Shown here piece by piece: positions 24,243-32,835 of a DNA stretch of 64,000 bases; position 1 is the stretch's first letter; each line of letters begins with the position of its first letter. The position numbers were made by a program, and so were the translations under genes. Source of the DNA: Streptococcus downei MFe28 (GTDB lineage: Bacteria; Bacillota; Bacilli; Lactobacillales; Streptococcaceae); the NCBI RefSeq assembly GCF_900459175.1, contig NZ_UHFA01000002.1, positions 1,674,001-1,738,000 of the forward strand, given 5' to 3'. The notes under the pieces were generated by a model, which was not told where the DNA came from, did not search any database, and saw only the letters and a program-made list of their open reading frames with translations.

Positions 24243-25406
24243 TTATGATACTCTGTAGGCGAAACTAACAACAGTTTGTGGGTGTAATCGTCGTTCAAAG
24301 GATCGCTTCGGTCGAACTGGTGTTAAGTGTTTCTTGAGGTAGGCTTCTACCTTAGGGGAAGAGAGAACTCCAATAAAGAATAGCCTAGAAGCATAAGCTG
24401 CATCTGAAAAACAAATCTGATAATCATACGTTCTACCAGATTTATTGATGATTACTTGCGAGGCTAGCCATTGGCAAAAGTTAAAGTTGATTAAGCGGGC
24501 ATAGATTTCTTGGAGTATCCCTTCCTTCTTTTTTGCATGAAAATTGACCAATCCAATACTATATTTTAGCTGATGAAAACTCGTCTCTATGCCCCATCTG
24601 CTGGTATAGAGGCTTTTTAATTGTTCAATAGGATAATCATACTCAATGAAAATCGAAATTAGCCGAGGCAACGAACTGAAGACAGTACTGGGGTACGGCA
24701 AGGTGAGTTAACGACGGAAAATTTTGATTTTCGAAGAGTATCAGTATTGGTGATTAAGGTTTCGTAGCTACCTGGCGCCACCTCTAAGCGTACCATTCTA
24801 AACCCTAAGAAGTAAGTCTGGATATCTTGCGTTCGACTTTTCTCGGATAAAAAATCAAATCGACTAGTCTTTGGTAAAAACCGGAAGTGGTTTGGAAATT
24901 GCTGGTAAACCTGCTTCCAATCTTTCGTTTGTTATCGACATAAGATCAGATGAAAAGTTTGGTCAAAGCAGGGAGAAGCAGGTAAGTTCACTTTCCCTTT
25001 GATACCATAGGAGCCGTCCTTAATCCGAATGAGAGGCGATGATGCAAGTCTCATAATCTTGATCATTTCTAGGGATGGAAACATCACTCCCGTCAATGGC
25101 AAGAATTGGCAGGTCAATATGGTTAGGAATCCTGTCCGTAAAAGAGTCAAAGAGTGATTTGAACAAATCGGATTTAATCTGATAGCGCCTTTGAACAAAA
25201 GCTGAATTTGTCACATCTAATTTTAAATCAAGCAATTCTTTCGATAAGGTTTTTCCACCCATCCCTAGGATAGCATTGACCATCTTTTCTAGAGATAAGG
25301 AACTTCGTCGTACGAACTGTTGGTCAGGCTTAACAATAAATGGTTTGGGATGAGTGAGTAGGGATGCTAGAGCTTTAGAAAAGGTATGTTTAATCTGATT
25401 GAGCAT
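24243..25406 (-). pseudogene. IS4-family transposase, frameshifted and interrupted
   Basis: Starts MLNQIKHTF with GGAGGTGA upstream. The first Asp of the DDE triad is in LAIDGSDVSIPR. The C-terminal part has YTSRWGIETSFHQLK, matching Y-x2-R-x3-E-x6-K. Lesions: loss of frame near 25020, a TAA codon near 24935 and the MITE at 24640-24740. Removing the MITE plus one TCA reads ...LITNTDYPIEQLK... in one frame, so it inserted into a coding region that was open at that point. Confidence 0.88.
24640..24740. mobile_element. 101-bp RUP-like MITE inside the IS4 transposase
   Basis: Opposite orientation to most copies: TACTCAATGAAAATC...ATTTTCGAAGAGTA. Flanked by TCA (24637-24639) and TCA (24741-24743). 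Its nesting inside another IS shows that the repeat moved after the IS arrived. Confidence 0.9.
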
Positions 25407-25447
25407 GATAAGTCACCTCCTAACCTTAGTCTAGCACAGAAAAAAAG

Positions 25448-25475
25448 CCCCTACCATATAAACTGATGGTAGGGG
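25448..25475 (-). terminator. Inward-facing terminator at the IS end
   Basis: CCCCTACCAT and ATGGTAGGGG (10-bp perfect stem) followed by a long T run on the minus strand. It lies between the IS right end and the transposase start, where it would stop transcription entering from queT. Confidence 0.75.
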
Positions 25476-25520
25476 AACACTTAGCTTAATGTCATTGCCC
25501 AAAAGGAAAGGCATTTTCAT

Positions 25521-26021
25521 TTATTTAGTTAAATCGATGCGTTTTGCTAGCAGGCCGATGAGATAACCGCCGACAAGCAAGGAGGCTAACTCTCCCAGGG
25601 CTGTTGTCATCCAAGTAAAGAAGAAGGGAGCCTGGCTGACCAAATTCAATTCAGCAGCAATGATGAACATACTAGCTGAAAAGAACAAGCTAAAGTAGAA
25701 AAAGGCCAGATTATAGCCTAAAATGCTTTGGTCCATAAATTTCTTGAAAAGGTAGACCCCCAGACTGACAACAATCAAGCTCTGAGCACTTCCGACAAGA
25801 ACATCGATTAGGCCAAAACTGTAAAAATTAGAGATGGCACAACCCAAAGTCAGGGCAATAATATATTTGCGCTTATAGAAGGCCAAGAAGTTAAGCATCT
25901 CTGACAAGCGGAACTGGTAGGCTCCATAGCTAATAGCATTAAAAGGGGGCATAGCTGTCAGAATAAAATAGAGAGCTGCCACCAAGGCGATTTGTACCAA
26001 ATCACGAACGGTAAATTTCAT
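25521..26021 (-). CDS. queT: QueT-type queuosine precursor transporter (COG4708)
   Basis: 166 aa with about five membrane helices and the opening MKFTVRDLVQIALVAALYF typical of ECF S-components of the QueT family. It is predicted to take up preQ1 or a related precursor with a shared ECF energizing module. A preQ1-II riboswitch lies directly upstream and its 3' part contains the AAAGGAG ribosome site, which fixes the start at 26021 rather than further upstream. Streptococci generally lack queuosine synthesis and salvage the precursor. Confidence 0.92.
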   Translation of the reverse strand: MKFTVRDLVQIALVAALYFILTAMPPFNAISYGAYQFRLSEMLNFLAFYKRKYIIALTLGCAISNFYSFGLIDVLVGSAQSLIVVSLGVYLFKKFMDQSILGYNLAFFYFSLFFSASMFIIAAELNLVSQAPFFFTWMTTALGELASLLVGGYLIGLLAKRIDLTK

Positions 26022-26099
26022 TAAATATTCTCCTTTAGCAGAAAAAAAGAAATACTTCTGCTTATAGTATGCTTGGTGAAAAGAGCTAAGCACCAAGGG
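26022..26099 (-). ncRNA. preQ1-II riboswitch (COG4708 motif)
   Basis: Conserved CTTGGTGCTTAGCTC...TTTTCACCAAGCATA is followed by an internal hairpin and AAAGGAGAA. The 3' strand that forms the pseudoknot covers the ribosome site, so preQ1 binding should repress queT translation. This class is known only from Streptococcaceae and relatives. Confidence 0.93.
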
Positions 26100-26149
26100 C
26101 TGGAAATCAGCTTTATCAGTATAGCACAAGTCAAAAGAAAAAAGAAGCT

Positions 26150-26216
26150 CCTAGAATTCGACTAGCTTATGCTTGATAAAATTAGACTAGCTTAAGCTAG
26201 ATGACTTGCTAGTCGA
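26150..26216. repeat. Nested palindromes built on CTAGCTTA
   Basis: TTCGACTAGC and GCTAGTCGAG bracket a perfect 14-bp palindrome CTAGCTTAAGCTAG. It lies between queT and the decayed membrane gene. It could be a terminator remnant, but no T run is clear. Confidence 0.5.
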
Positions 26217-26239
26217 GCTTGGACAAATTCTATAGAGCA

Positions 26240-26842
26240 TCAATCTTCAAGTGAGATATGCTGGAACTCCTCTTGGTCCACAAAAATTCGCTTGTAAGGT
26301 TTAGCCTCCATCATCAGTAAATTTCGACGATGGTAGAAAGAATAATGCTCTGTCTGCATTTGGCCTTCTTTGACTAAAATGTCCGCCCCTAGGCTACGAC
26401 TTTGGCAAAAGGGACCTAGACCATACTCGGTTGACCCCAGTCCCTTGAGACAGAGAACCAACAGGAGACTAGTTAAAATGCCAGAAGAAAAAATTCAGCC
26501 TTTCTCCTTTTCTTTCAGACTGGAATCACCTAGAACAAGGCAAAAAGGAAGGAGAATCAGGGCCATAACCCTCCCCTGCCGAATGAGGGGAGTCCAGCTT
26601 AAATTCTCAAGGGCTTGAGGACCAAGCCAATCACCCAAGAAAGTCAGAGCCAGCAAGGTCAGCTAGCAAATTAAGCCAATCCGCCAGGCAGGGGTATTTT
26701 TTAGCCCAATAACAATGCCGGCAAAAATTAGGTCAAGAACCATTAAGACCACAAAAGTCGGTGACAAAAAGAGTTCCTCCCCACCCCAGACTAGGAAGGA
26801 CAAGAGTAAAGCAATGAGTAAAAAGCTAGCGACTTTCTTCAT
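26240..26842 (-). pseudogene. Membrane protein paralogue 3, two nonsense codons
   Basis: Starts MKKVASFLLIALLLSFLVWGG with AGGAG upstream. One frame runs to 26240 but contains TAG after RIGLIC and TGA after LKEKEKG. The C-terminal motif (EGQMQTEHYSFYHRRNLLMMEAKPYKRIFVD) aligns in style with the two upstream paralogues (HLTYRHKLNQFVMEKKIVKTVYFD). It starts 20 bp after paralogue 2 ends. Family unknown. Confidence 0.8.
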
Positions 26843-26861
26843 TTTCTCCTCCTAAAATTCA

Positions 26862-27526
26862 TTACGGTTTTCTATCAAAATAGACCGTCTTTACAATTTT
26901 CTTTTCCATCACAAACTGATTAAGCTTGTGACGGTAAGTCAAATGCTCACTCTGCAAATAGCCCTCCCGAAGAACAACATAGGAACCCTGGTAGGAATAG
27001 TCAGATACTGGGTCTGCGGAACCTCCAACGCTCAAAGTAAAAATAGAAAAAGCTATAAAGGGACCAAGAACGAGCACCAGGAAAGACTTCTTCATTAGCA
27101 CTTTCCCCGAGGGAGGGGTTGGTAGAAGAAGAGCGATGATAAAAGGAGACAGGGCCAGAAGACACATAGCCCGCCTGGAGTACCAGGACAACCACATCAG
27201 TCCCTTGGCCTCAAGGATTAGTTGAGCTAAGTAGAATCCCGCCAAACTAAGGACATAGAGAGCCAGAAGGCTCCACCTCAGTCCAAAGAGAAACTTTGCG
27301 AACTTGGTCCGCTCCTCCCAGACTTGACTCTTGCGAAAAGTCCAGTATAGTAAGAGACCAAAGTAAAGGACAGGCAAATCCCAAAATAAACCAAACATAA
27401 AATATCCTTAAAAATACTAAATAAACGACTTGGAAAATCAAGTAAGTCTGGAAACAGGAAAAAGGCTAGTACCACGATAATACTAACCAAGATTCCTATG
27501 AACCTCCTAAATCTTTCCTTCTTCAT
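26862..27526 (-). pseudogene. Membrane protein paralogue 2, probably frameshifted
   Basis: The N-terminal piece (MKKERFRRFIGILVSIIVV..., from 27526) runs through helix 1 and then leaves the frame. The rest continues from an ATG at 27398 as 178 aa (MFGLFWDLPVLYFG...) with several helices and a C-terminal external segment SDYSYQGSYVVLREG...NQFVMEKKIVKTV. Either a single frameshift near 27400 split one gene, or the 178-aa part is translated alone from a weak GGA site. A frameshift is favoured because the N-terminal piece supplies the missing first helix. Confidence 0.65.
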
Positions 27527-27535
27527 CTCCTTCTC

Positions 27536-27979
27536 CTAATCCAAATCTACTGTTTTCACAACCTTCTTTTCCATGACAAAATTATTAACTTTTAAATGAT
27601 AGTCGTCGTGAGTCCTCTTGAAATGTCCCTCTTCACTGACCAGATAGGGGCCTTGGTCGCGATAGTTGGAAAAGGGGGCAATGCCAAAGGTCGTTACCAA
27701 GATAAAGGTCATCAAGGTCGGAACTAGGGCCAAAAGGACAGTCTTCCACCAGGACAGCTTGCCCAGTAGGTAGGCAGCCAGGCTGGGACTAGGAATTAAA
27801 AGCATGAGGCCAATATGCATAATCTTGGTTTCCCATGCTAGGCCGTGCAAGGACAGGAGCCAGTTCCCTGGAAAAATAATAATTAAAGCAAGTATCCATA
27901 CTAGGACCAAAGGAATCTGCCAAGCTTTCATAAAAGTTTTCTTTCTATTTTCATCTGGACTTTCTATCAATTCTAGCAT
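27536..27979 (-). CDS. Membrane protein paralogue 1 of a three-gene array, unknown family
   Basis: 147 aa, or 131 aa from an internal ATG at 27931 (MKAWQIPLV). Four hydrophobic helices are followed by an extracellular tail YRDQGPYLVSEEGHFKRTHDDYHLKVNNFVMEKKVVKTVDLD. The tail pattern (YxxQGxYxVxxEG...NxFVMEKKxVKTV) is shared with the two downstream copies. It is the only intact copy. I do not recognise the family. The helix-plus-basic-tail design could suit an immunity, sensor or cell-wall role, but nothing shows which. Confidence 0.65.
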   Translation of the reverse strand: MLELIESPDENRKKTFMKAWQIPLVLVWILALIIIFPGNWLLSLHGLAWETKIMHIGLMLLIPSPSLAAYLLGKLSWWKTVLLALVPTLMTFILVTTFGIAPFSNYRDQGPYLVSEEGHFKRTHDDYHLKVNNFVMEKKVVKTVDLD

Positions 27980-28008
27980 ATCCGTGACATTTATGCTAAA
28001 GTAATGAT

Positions 28009-28461
28009 ATGAAAAAAATTAAATCACTAATTATTTGGGCATGGAATAATGAAGCCATGAAGTATCTCTTCTTTGGTGGCTTGACCACACTAGTCTATCT
28101 GATTAGCCGGATTGGCCTCTTTGCCCTCCTAAAGATGCCCCTAACAACAACCGTTATTGCCAATGCTATCGCTATTATTTTCGCTTTTGTCACCAATGAC
28201 ATTTGGGTCTTTAATCAAGCAAGGTCTGGTTGGTTCCCCCGTTTTATCAAGTTTACGACTGCTCGCTTGCTAACCCTGGGGCTTGATTTTGGAATGACTT
28301 TTGTCTTCGTCACTAGCTATCCCCATTTAATTGGTCAATTCTTTAATGACAATCTAGAAATCGTCAATGGAGTTGTCGGGGTTATTAGTCAAATTCTAAT
28401 CATCCTCATCAATTATATCCTGAGTAAACTCTTCATCTTTGATAATAAAAAAATAGACTGA
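28009..28461 (+). CDS. GtrA family membrane protein
   Basis: 150 aa with four membrane helices and the GtrA pattern: MKYLFFGGLTTLVYLISRIG in helix 1, FVTNDIWVFNQ (F-x-NRxWVF-like) and ILSKLFIFDNKK at the end. GtrA proteins are thought to flip or assist undecaprenyl-linked sugars during cell-surface polysaccharide or teichoic acid decoration. It is monocistronic and divergent from the membrane-paralogue array. A strong bidirectional terminator follows. Confidence 0.88.
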   Translation: MKKIKSLIIWAWNNEAMKYLFFGGLTTLVYLISRIGLFALLKMPLTTTVIANAIAIIFAFVTNDIWVFNQARSGWFPRFIKFTTARLLTLGLDFGMTFVFVTSYPHLIGQFFNDNLEIVNGVVGVISQILIILINYILSKLFIFDNKKID

Positions 28462-28470
28462 ATACTAGCT

Positions 28471-28510
28471 AAAAAGGCCGACCTCACTACTGCATGAGGT
28501 CGGCCTTTTT
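28471..28510. terminator. Bidirectional terminator between gtrA and alsD
   Basis: AAAAAGGCCGACCTCA and its exact complement (16-bp arms, 8-base loop), with A/T runs on both sides, serve the converging gtrA and alsD genes. Confidence 0.93.
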
Positions 28511-28557
28511 GGGTTTACTTAAGCTTGGTGGTCGAAAGGCTAGCAATCCTAGTCCTT

Positions 28558-29277
28558 CTATTCGGATTTATTAATATCTTCTTTTAATTCGTCTAAATTA
28601 AACTTGGCAAAGAGATAGTTGCGGTCTTGGACTGGGAAGCGTTGGTCCAACTGGTCGACGGGGCCAATTTCAACGGTACCGTCTGTCATGACAAAGTCCA
28701 TGACGTGGCCACCAAAGGAGAAATCCTCGGAAATAAAGTGAAGATGGTAACCAGCGACGCTAACCCCATGGAACATTTCCGGTGTCCAAAAACCAACAAT
28801 GGTCCCCGAAACATCTTCAGCTGTATACTCAGGCTGACGGGTCGCTACTTCTGCAAACTTTTCCCCGCTTTGGGCTTGGGGAATCATGCGGACGTGCATG
28901 TGTTTGAAATGTCCCTTAATTTTGATAGAACGAAAGAGATTAGCCCCATCATAGTAGGATTCTATACGATCTTCCAATTCCTTATCGGTCGTTTCATAAC
29001 GTTGCTTAAAAACCACTTCTGCTTGGTGGGGAACTACAGCCGCATAGGGAACCTTCGTTGTTGGAGCTACTTCAACCACCTTGAGATTGCCATTTTTACT
29101 AGTCGTTTGATAAGCCTTGCCATCAAGGACCACCAACTCCCCATCAATAGAATCTAGGGTCCCAATGCCTAGGTCTCCGTGCTTGAGCAACTCCCCGATG
29201 GTCATAGAACCATCGTAGAGACCAGCAAAGAGGGCATTTAAGGTATTATACTGAAAAAGTTTAATGACTTCAGCCAT
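28558..29277 (-). CDS. alsD: Alpha-acetolactate decarboxylase
   Basis: 239 aa. It converts acetolactate to acetoin, avoiding acid and diverting pyruvate. Zinc ligands lie in YHLHFISEDFSFGGHVMDF (two His plus one). HMHVRMIP and the active-site Glu regions are present. It is 72 bp downstream of alsS in the same direction, forming an acetoin operon. Confidence 0.95.
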   Translation of the reverse strand: MAEVIKLFQYNTLNALFAGLYDGSMTIGELLKHGDLGIGTLDSIDGELVVLDGKAYQTTSKNGNLKVVEVAPTTKVPYAAVVPHQAEVVFKQRYETTDKELEDRIESYYDGANLFRSIKIKGHFKHMHVRMIPQAQSGEKFAEVATRQPEYTAEDVSGTIVGFWTPEMFHGVSVAGYHLHFISEDFSFGGHVMDFVMTDGTVEIGPVDQLDQRFPVQDRNYLFAKFNLDELKEDINKSE

Positions 29278-29348
29278 GTCTTTTTTCCTTCTTTCTTATG
29301 TAAGAGTCTGAGGGCAAAACATCCCTTATACAAGGTAAGCCAGAGGTC

Positions 29349-31022
29349 TTAATAAAATTCTTCTGGTAGGATAGTCTCAGCTAGGGCTGTATTATCCTTG
29401 TAATCAATTGGGATATCAATTAATACAGGTCCTTGATTAGCCTCTGCCAGAGCTTGCCTAAGAGTGGCTTGGAAGCTGTCCTTGCTATCGACCCGATAGC
29501 CCTTGGCACCGAAACTCTCCGCATATTTTACAAAATCAACTGGTCCAAAGTCAACCCCTGAAGCACGACCATACTTCTTTTCTTCCTGGAATTTAACCAT
29601 GTCATACTTACCATCATTCCAAATGATATGGACAATCGGCAGTTTGAGACGGACTGCTGTTTCCAACTCTTGAGCGGAAAAGAGGAAACCACCATCCCCA
29701 GAAATGGAGACGATTTTGGTATTGGGCCGTAGGAGGGCTGCCGAGATAGCCCAAGGCAGGGCAACACCCAGGGTCTGCATCCCGTTGGAAAAGAGCAGGT
29801 GGCGGGCTTCATAGGACTTGAAATAACGGGCCATCCAGATATAGTGACTGCCCACATCAACCGTCACCGTCATATCATCAGTAACTTGGTCTTGAAGAAC
29901 CTCAATTACATCCAAAGGGTGAAGGAGGCCAGCTTGAGAATTGGTATCAAACTTAAGGTCACCAGCCAACTCCTTCTTCAAATTTTTTAGGTAGTCAACA
30001 GAACCTTCTGGCAAGCGGTAGCCAGAAATAGCTGGCAAGAGTAGGTCAATGGTCTCTTCAATATTACCGATTAATTCTCGCTCGGGTTGGAAATAGGTGT
30101 CAATTTCAGCTGTATCCGTATCAATAACGACAATGCGGGCTGAGATTTCAGCATTCCAGTTGCGAGCTTCATATTCGATTGGGTCATAGCCAATAGCAAT
30201 CACTAAGTCAGAGCGCTTGAGTAGCATGTCCCCTGGTTGGTTACGAAAGAGGCCTACCCGACCGAAAAAGGTTTCTTCTTCTAACTCACGTGAGACAATT
30301 CCTGCCCCTTGGAAGGTTTCGACAACAGGTAATTTAACGGCCTCTAAGAGACGACGGAGAGCCCCAGTCACCCGACTGGTGGAAGCACCATTTCCCAAAA
30401 GTAAAACAGGCAGTGCCGCATTGCGGATGGCCTGAGCCAGATAATTAATATCATCAACCGAGGCTGAGCCCATCTTGGGATCGGTCAGAGGTTTAATGGC
30501 CTTGACAGAAACCTGGCTATCAGTCACATCCTGAGGGATAGAAATAAAGCTGGCTCCTGGCTTACCCAATTTAGCATAGCGATAGGCGTTAGCCAAGGTT
30601 TCAGAAATGGTATTAGGTTCTTGGACCTCGGCAGCATACTTGGTAATGGGAGCCATCATGGCCATATTGTTCATGGACTGGTGAGCCCTCTTAAGCAAAT
30701 CAGCCCTCTTAACTTGGCCACCAATGGCAAGGACAGGGTCGCCTTCATCGGTTGCGGTCACTAGACCGGTAGCCATATTAGAAACTCCAGGACCAGAGGT
30801 TGTTATCACAACTCCAGGTTGACCCGTTATTCGTCCTACCCCCTGAGCCATAAAGACCGCATTTTGTTCATGGCGGGCTACAATCAATTCAGGCCCCTTG
30901 TCTTCCAAGGTATCAAAAACTCGGTCAATCTTGGCTCCAGGAATTCCGAAAACATATTTGACATCATGATTAATGAGACTATCAACAACTAGATCGGCCC
31001 CATAAATTTTTTCTTCTGTCAT
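29349..31022 (-). CDS. alsS: Acetolactate synthase, catabolic type
   Basis: About 557 aa. Condenses two pyruvates using thiamine diphosphate. Active-site Glu is in [13 protein letters not shown], and the TPP/Mg motif is [15 protein letters not shown] (GDG...). It has the short form without FAD dependence typical of the AlsS branch, and no regulatory ilvN follows. ATG at 31022 is chosen; a TTG at 31034 would add four residues (MGKV). Neither has a strong ribosome site. Confidence 0.94.
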   Translation of the reverse strand: MTEEKIYGADLVVDSLINHDVKYVFGIPGAKIDRVFDTLEDKGPELIVARHEQNAVFMAQGVGRITGQPGVVITTSGPGVSNMATGLVTATDEGDPVLAIGGQVKRADLLKRAHQSMNNMAMMAPITKYAAEVQEPNTISETLANAYRYAKLGKPGASFISIPQDVTDSQVSVKAIKPLTDPKMGSASVDDINYLAQAIRNAALPVLLLGNGASTSRVTGALRRLLEAVKLPVVETFQGAGIVSRELEEETFFGRVGLFRNQPGDMLLKRSDLVIAIGYDPIEYEARNWNAEISARIVVIDTDTAEIDTYFQPERELIGNIEETIDLLLPAISGYRLPEGSVDYLKNLKKELAGDLKFDTNSQAGLLHPLDVIEVLQDQVTDDMTVTVDVGSHYIWMARYFKSYEARHLLFSNGMQTLGVALPWAISAALLRPNTKIVSISGDGGFLFSAQELETAVRLKLPIVHIIWNDGKYDMVKFQEEKKYGRASGVDFGPVDFVKYAESFGAKGYRVDSKDSFQATLRQALAEANQGPVLIDIPIDYKDNTALAETILPEEFY

Positions 31023-31046
31023 TACTTTACCCAACTTTCTAACAAT

Positions 31047-31120
31047 AAAAAAGAAGCTCTGGTGACAAAGAATTTCACAAAGTTTCTTTTTGATTTTTAC
31101 ATCATGTAAGTCACATTATA
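31047..31120 (-). promoter_or_regulatory. alsS promoter and leader hairpin
   Basis: Extended -10 TGCTATAAT (TATAAT at 31115-31120) is followed within 15 bases by the inverted repeat TTACATGATGTAA. Then comes an imperfect hairpin (AAAGAA...TTCTTT, 31053-31087) ending TTTTTT before the alsS start, which looks like an attenuator. Confidence 0.55.
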
Positions 31121-31184
31121 GCACGTTTCTTCCTAAATTCTAGTCCTAAAGTTTGTGAAATGATGAGCATTAAGGCTGGAGCTC

Positions 31185-31212
31185 AAAAAGGCCCACCTCC
31201 TAAAGGTGAGCC
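31185..31212 (-). terminator. Terminator after the YSIRK remnant
   Basis: GGCTCACCT pairs with AGGTGGGCC, followed by TTTTT on the minus strand, 17 bp past the remnant's stop. Confidence 0.75.
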
Positions 31213-31228
31213 GATTGAGAACTTTTGA

Positions 31229-31446
31229 CTAATCAATGGCAATATAGCGACGGTTGCCACTATAAGCGATGTAAGAAATCCATGTCTTACCTTCGGCCGT
31301 TTTAATACTATCGTAGTTAACGGCTTGACCAGCTACACCTGACTAGCCAAGAAGAGACTGGCCCCTAGCGGGACTGAGGCAGCACCAAAGGAATATTTGC
31401 GAATGGAAAACCGTTGTTTTTCATGCAGGGCCATGTATTTTTTCAT
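31229..31446 (-). pseudogene. Deletion remnant: YSIRK signal peptide joined to a C-terminal SH3-like wall-binding end
   Basis: From ATG 31446 it reads MKKYMALHEKQRFSIRKYSFGAASV, a YSIRK signal, then stops after LASQV. In another frame the following bases read GQAVNYDS, KTAEGKTWISYIAYSGNRRYIAID and stop, which resembles the end of SH3_5 domains in streptococcal peptidoglycan hydrolases. The middle of the gene is missing. The remnant kept its promoter-side sequence and terminator. Confidence 0.75.
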
Positions 31447-31573
31447 TGTCGGAACCCCTTTCATTAGAATTATGAATTAATTTCTAAACTTATTATAGCA
31501 CTAAGAGAAAGCGTTTTCAACATTGTTTTGTAATATTGTAACTTTTTTTGTCATGATGTTGTTTTTGCATAAT

Positions 31574-31594
31574 AAAAAAGCCCCCTTAGAGGCT
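31574..31594 (-). terminator. Terminator of the TPR gene
   Basis: AGCC...GGGCT stem followed by TTTTTTAT on the minus strand, 12 bp past the stop. Confidence 0.65.
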
Positions 31595-31605
31595 CAGCTG
31601 ATGGT

Positions 31606-32835
31606 TCAATTTTCGTCTGTCAAGAAGTCCGCCATATTCATATCGTCTGGTACCAGTTGGAGATAGTGCTGGGCGATTTGACGGGCTCGGTCATGGTAAC
31701 CGAATTCTCTTAGAATATAGGCGTAATCTTGGAGGAATTCGGGATTATCCTTGAGGTCCTCAGCAATGGCTTGAAAATGCTCTAGGGCTTCTTCTCGCTC
31801 AAGGGCCTGATAGGCCTTGGCCAGATTCCACTTGGTTAGGACACTATCAATATCCTCTTGCTCCAAGGCGAGAACATCCTGATAGCGCTCCTCTTCCAGA
31901 TAGAGGTTGGATAGGCGCATCAGCACCTCCTCCAAATCCTCAGCCAAATCCCTGGCCGATAGGAGGTAGCTTTCGGCGACCTTACTATCGTGGTTTTCAT
32001 AGGAGAGCTGGGAGGCCAGAAGCAAGAGCCGACTATCAAACTCATTCTTGGATAGACCCTGCTGGGCTAGTTTGAGGGCTTCTTGAATCCTATGCTCCTC
32101 ATGCAGGGAGAGGGCATAGACGTATTCGTAGCCCTCAAAGTCAGGGTTTATGGTATCTAGCTGTTTGAAATAGAGGTTGGCCTTCTGATACTCCTCTTGG
32201 TCATAGAGAATAGTGGCCAACTCAAAGACCGTAGCATCTTCATATTCAATCTGGACAGCCTTTTCGAGAAACTCAATGGCTGCTTCAAACTTTCCTAGGC
32301 TGGCGTAGGCCCGCCCAATTCTTTGGTAGGTAGAAATCCCCGTGGTTTCTAGGATGTCTCGGTTATCCAGTTGGGCATATTCCTTAATCGCTTGGTCATA
32401 ATTTTCCAGCTGGTAATCCAGTTCCGCCAGGCCAAAGATGACCAGAGGCTCCTGACTGATTTGAGAAGCCTCTAGCATTTTCTCCCTGGCCACATCGCTT
32501 AAGCCTTCCATATCATAGAGGTCGGCCGTGACCATAAGGGCAGATAGGTAATTTTCATCGTCTGGACCAATGGTATCCAGATAGCCAAAGGCCTCTTCTA
32601 GTTGGCCATCTTCAGCTGCAATCTGGGCTAAATTGATGGCGACATCGGGATAAGTAGCCAACTCCTGGAGGTAGATTTCCTTGGCTTGAGGTAAAAATCC
32701 TATACTCTCTAGATACTGGGCTAGAGACAAAAGAGTCTCGGCGTCATCATTCGCCAAGGCTTTTTTGAAATATTTATTGGCATGGTCCAAATCTCCCTGG
32801 TCTAGGGAGGCAATCATTTTTTCACTATTTAGCAC
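31606..32835 (-). CDS. Tetratricopeptide repeat protein
   Basis: About 409 aa made of TPR helices throughout (for example DYQLENYDQAIKEYAQL, AYASLGKFEAAIEFLEKA, YDQEEYQKANLYFKQL). No signal peptide or catalytic domain, so it is a cytosolic scaffold. GTG at 32835 gives MLNSEKMIASLDQGD and overlaps the upstream permease gene by 11 bases; ATG at 32817 is the alternative. Co-transcription with the permease is likely. Partner unknown. Confidence 0.85.
   Translation of the reverse strand: MLNSEKMIASLDQGDLDHANKYFKKALANDDAETLLSLAQYLESIGFLPQAKEIYLQELATYPDVAINLAQIAAEDGQLEEAFGYLDTIGPDDENYLSALMVTADLYDMEGLSDVAREKMLEASQISQEPLVIFGLAELDYQLENYDQAIKEYAQLDNRDILETTGISTYQRIGRAYASLGKFEAAIEFLEKAVQIEYEDATVFELATILYDQEEYQKANLYFKQLDTINPDFEGYEYVYALSLHEEHRIQEALKLAQQGLSKNEFDSRLLLLASQLSYENHDSKVAESYLLSARDLAEDLEEVLMRLSNLYLEEERYQDVLALEQEDIDSVLTKWNLAKAYQALEREEALEHFQAIAEDLKDNPEFLQDYAYILREFGYHDRARQIAQHYLQLVPDDMNMADFLTDEN

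Noticed and set aside
24637..24743. TA as the MITE target duplication
   Set aside because: Leaving a single TA would put the transposase out of frame, while leaving a single TCA restores it. The same holds at 48191-48297.
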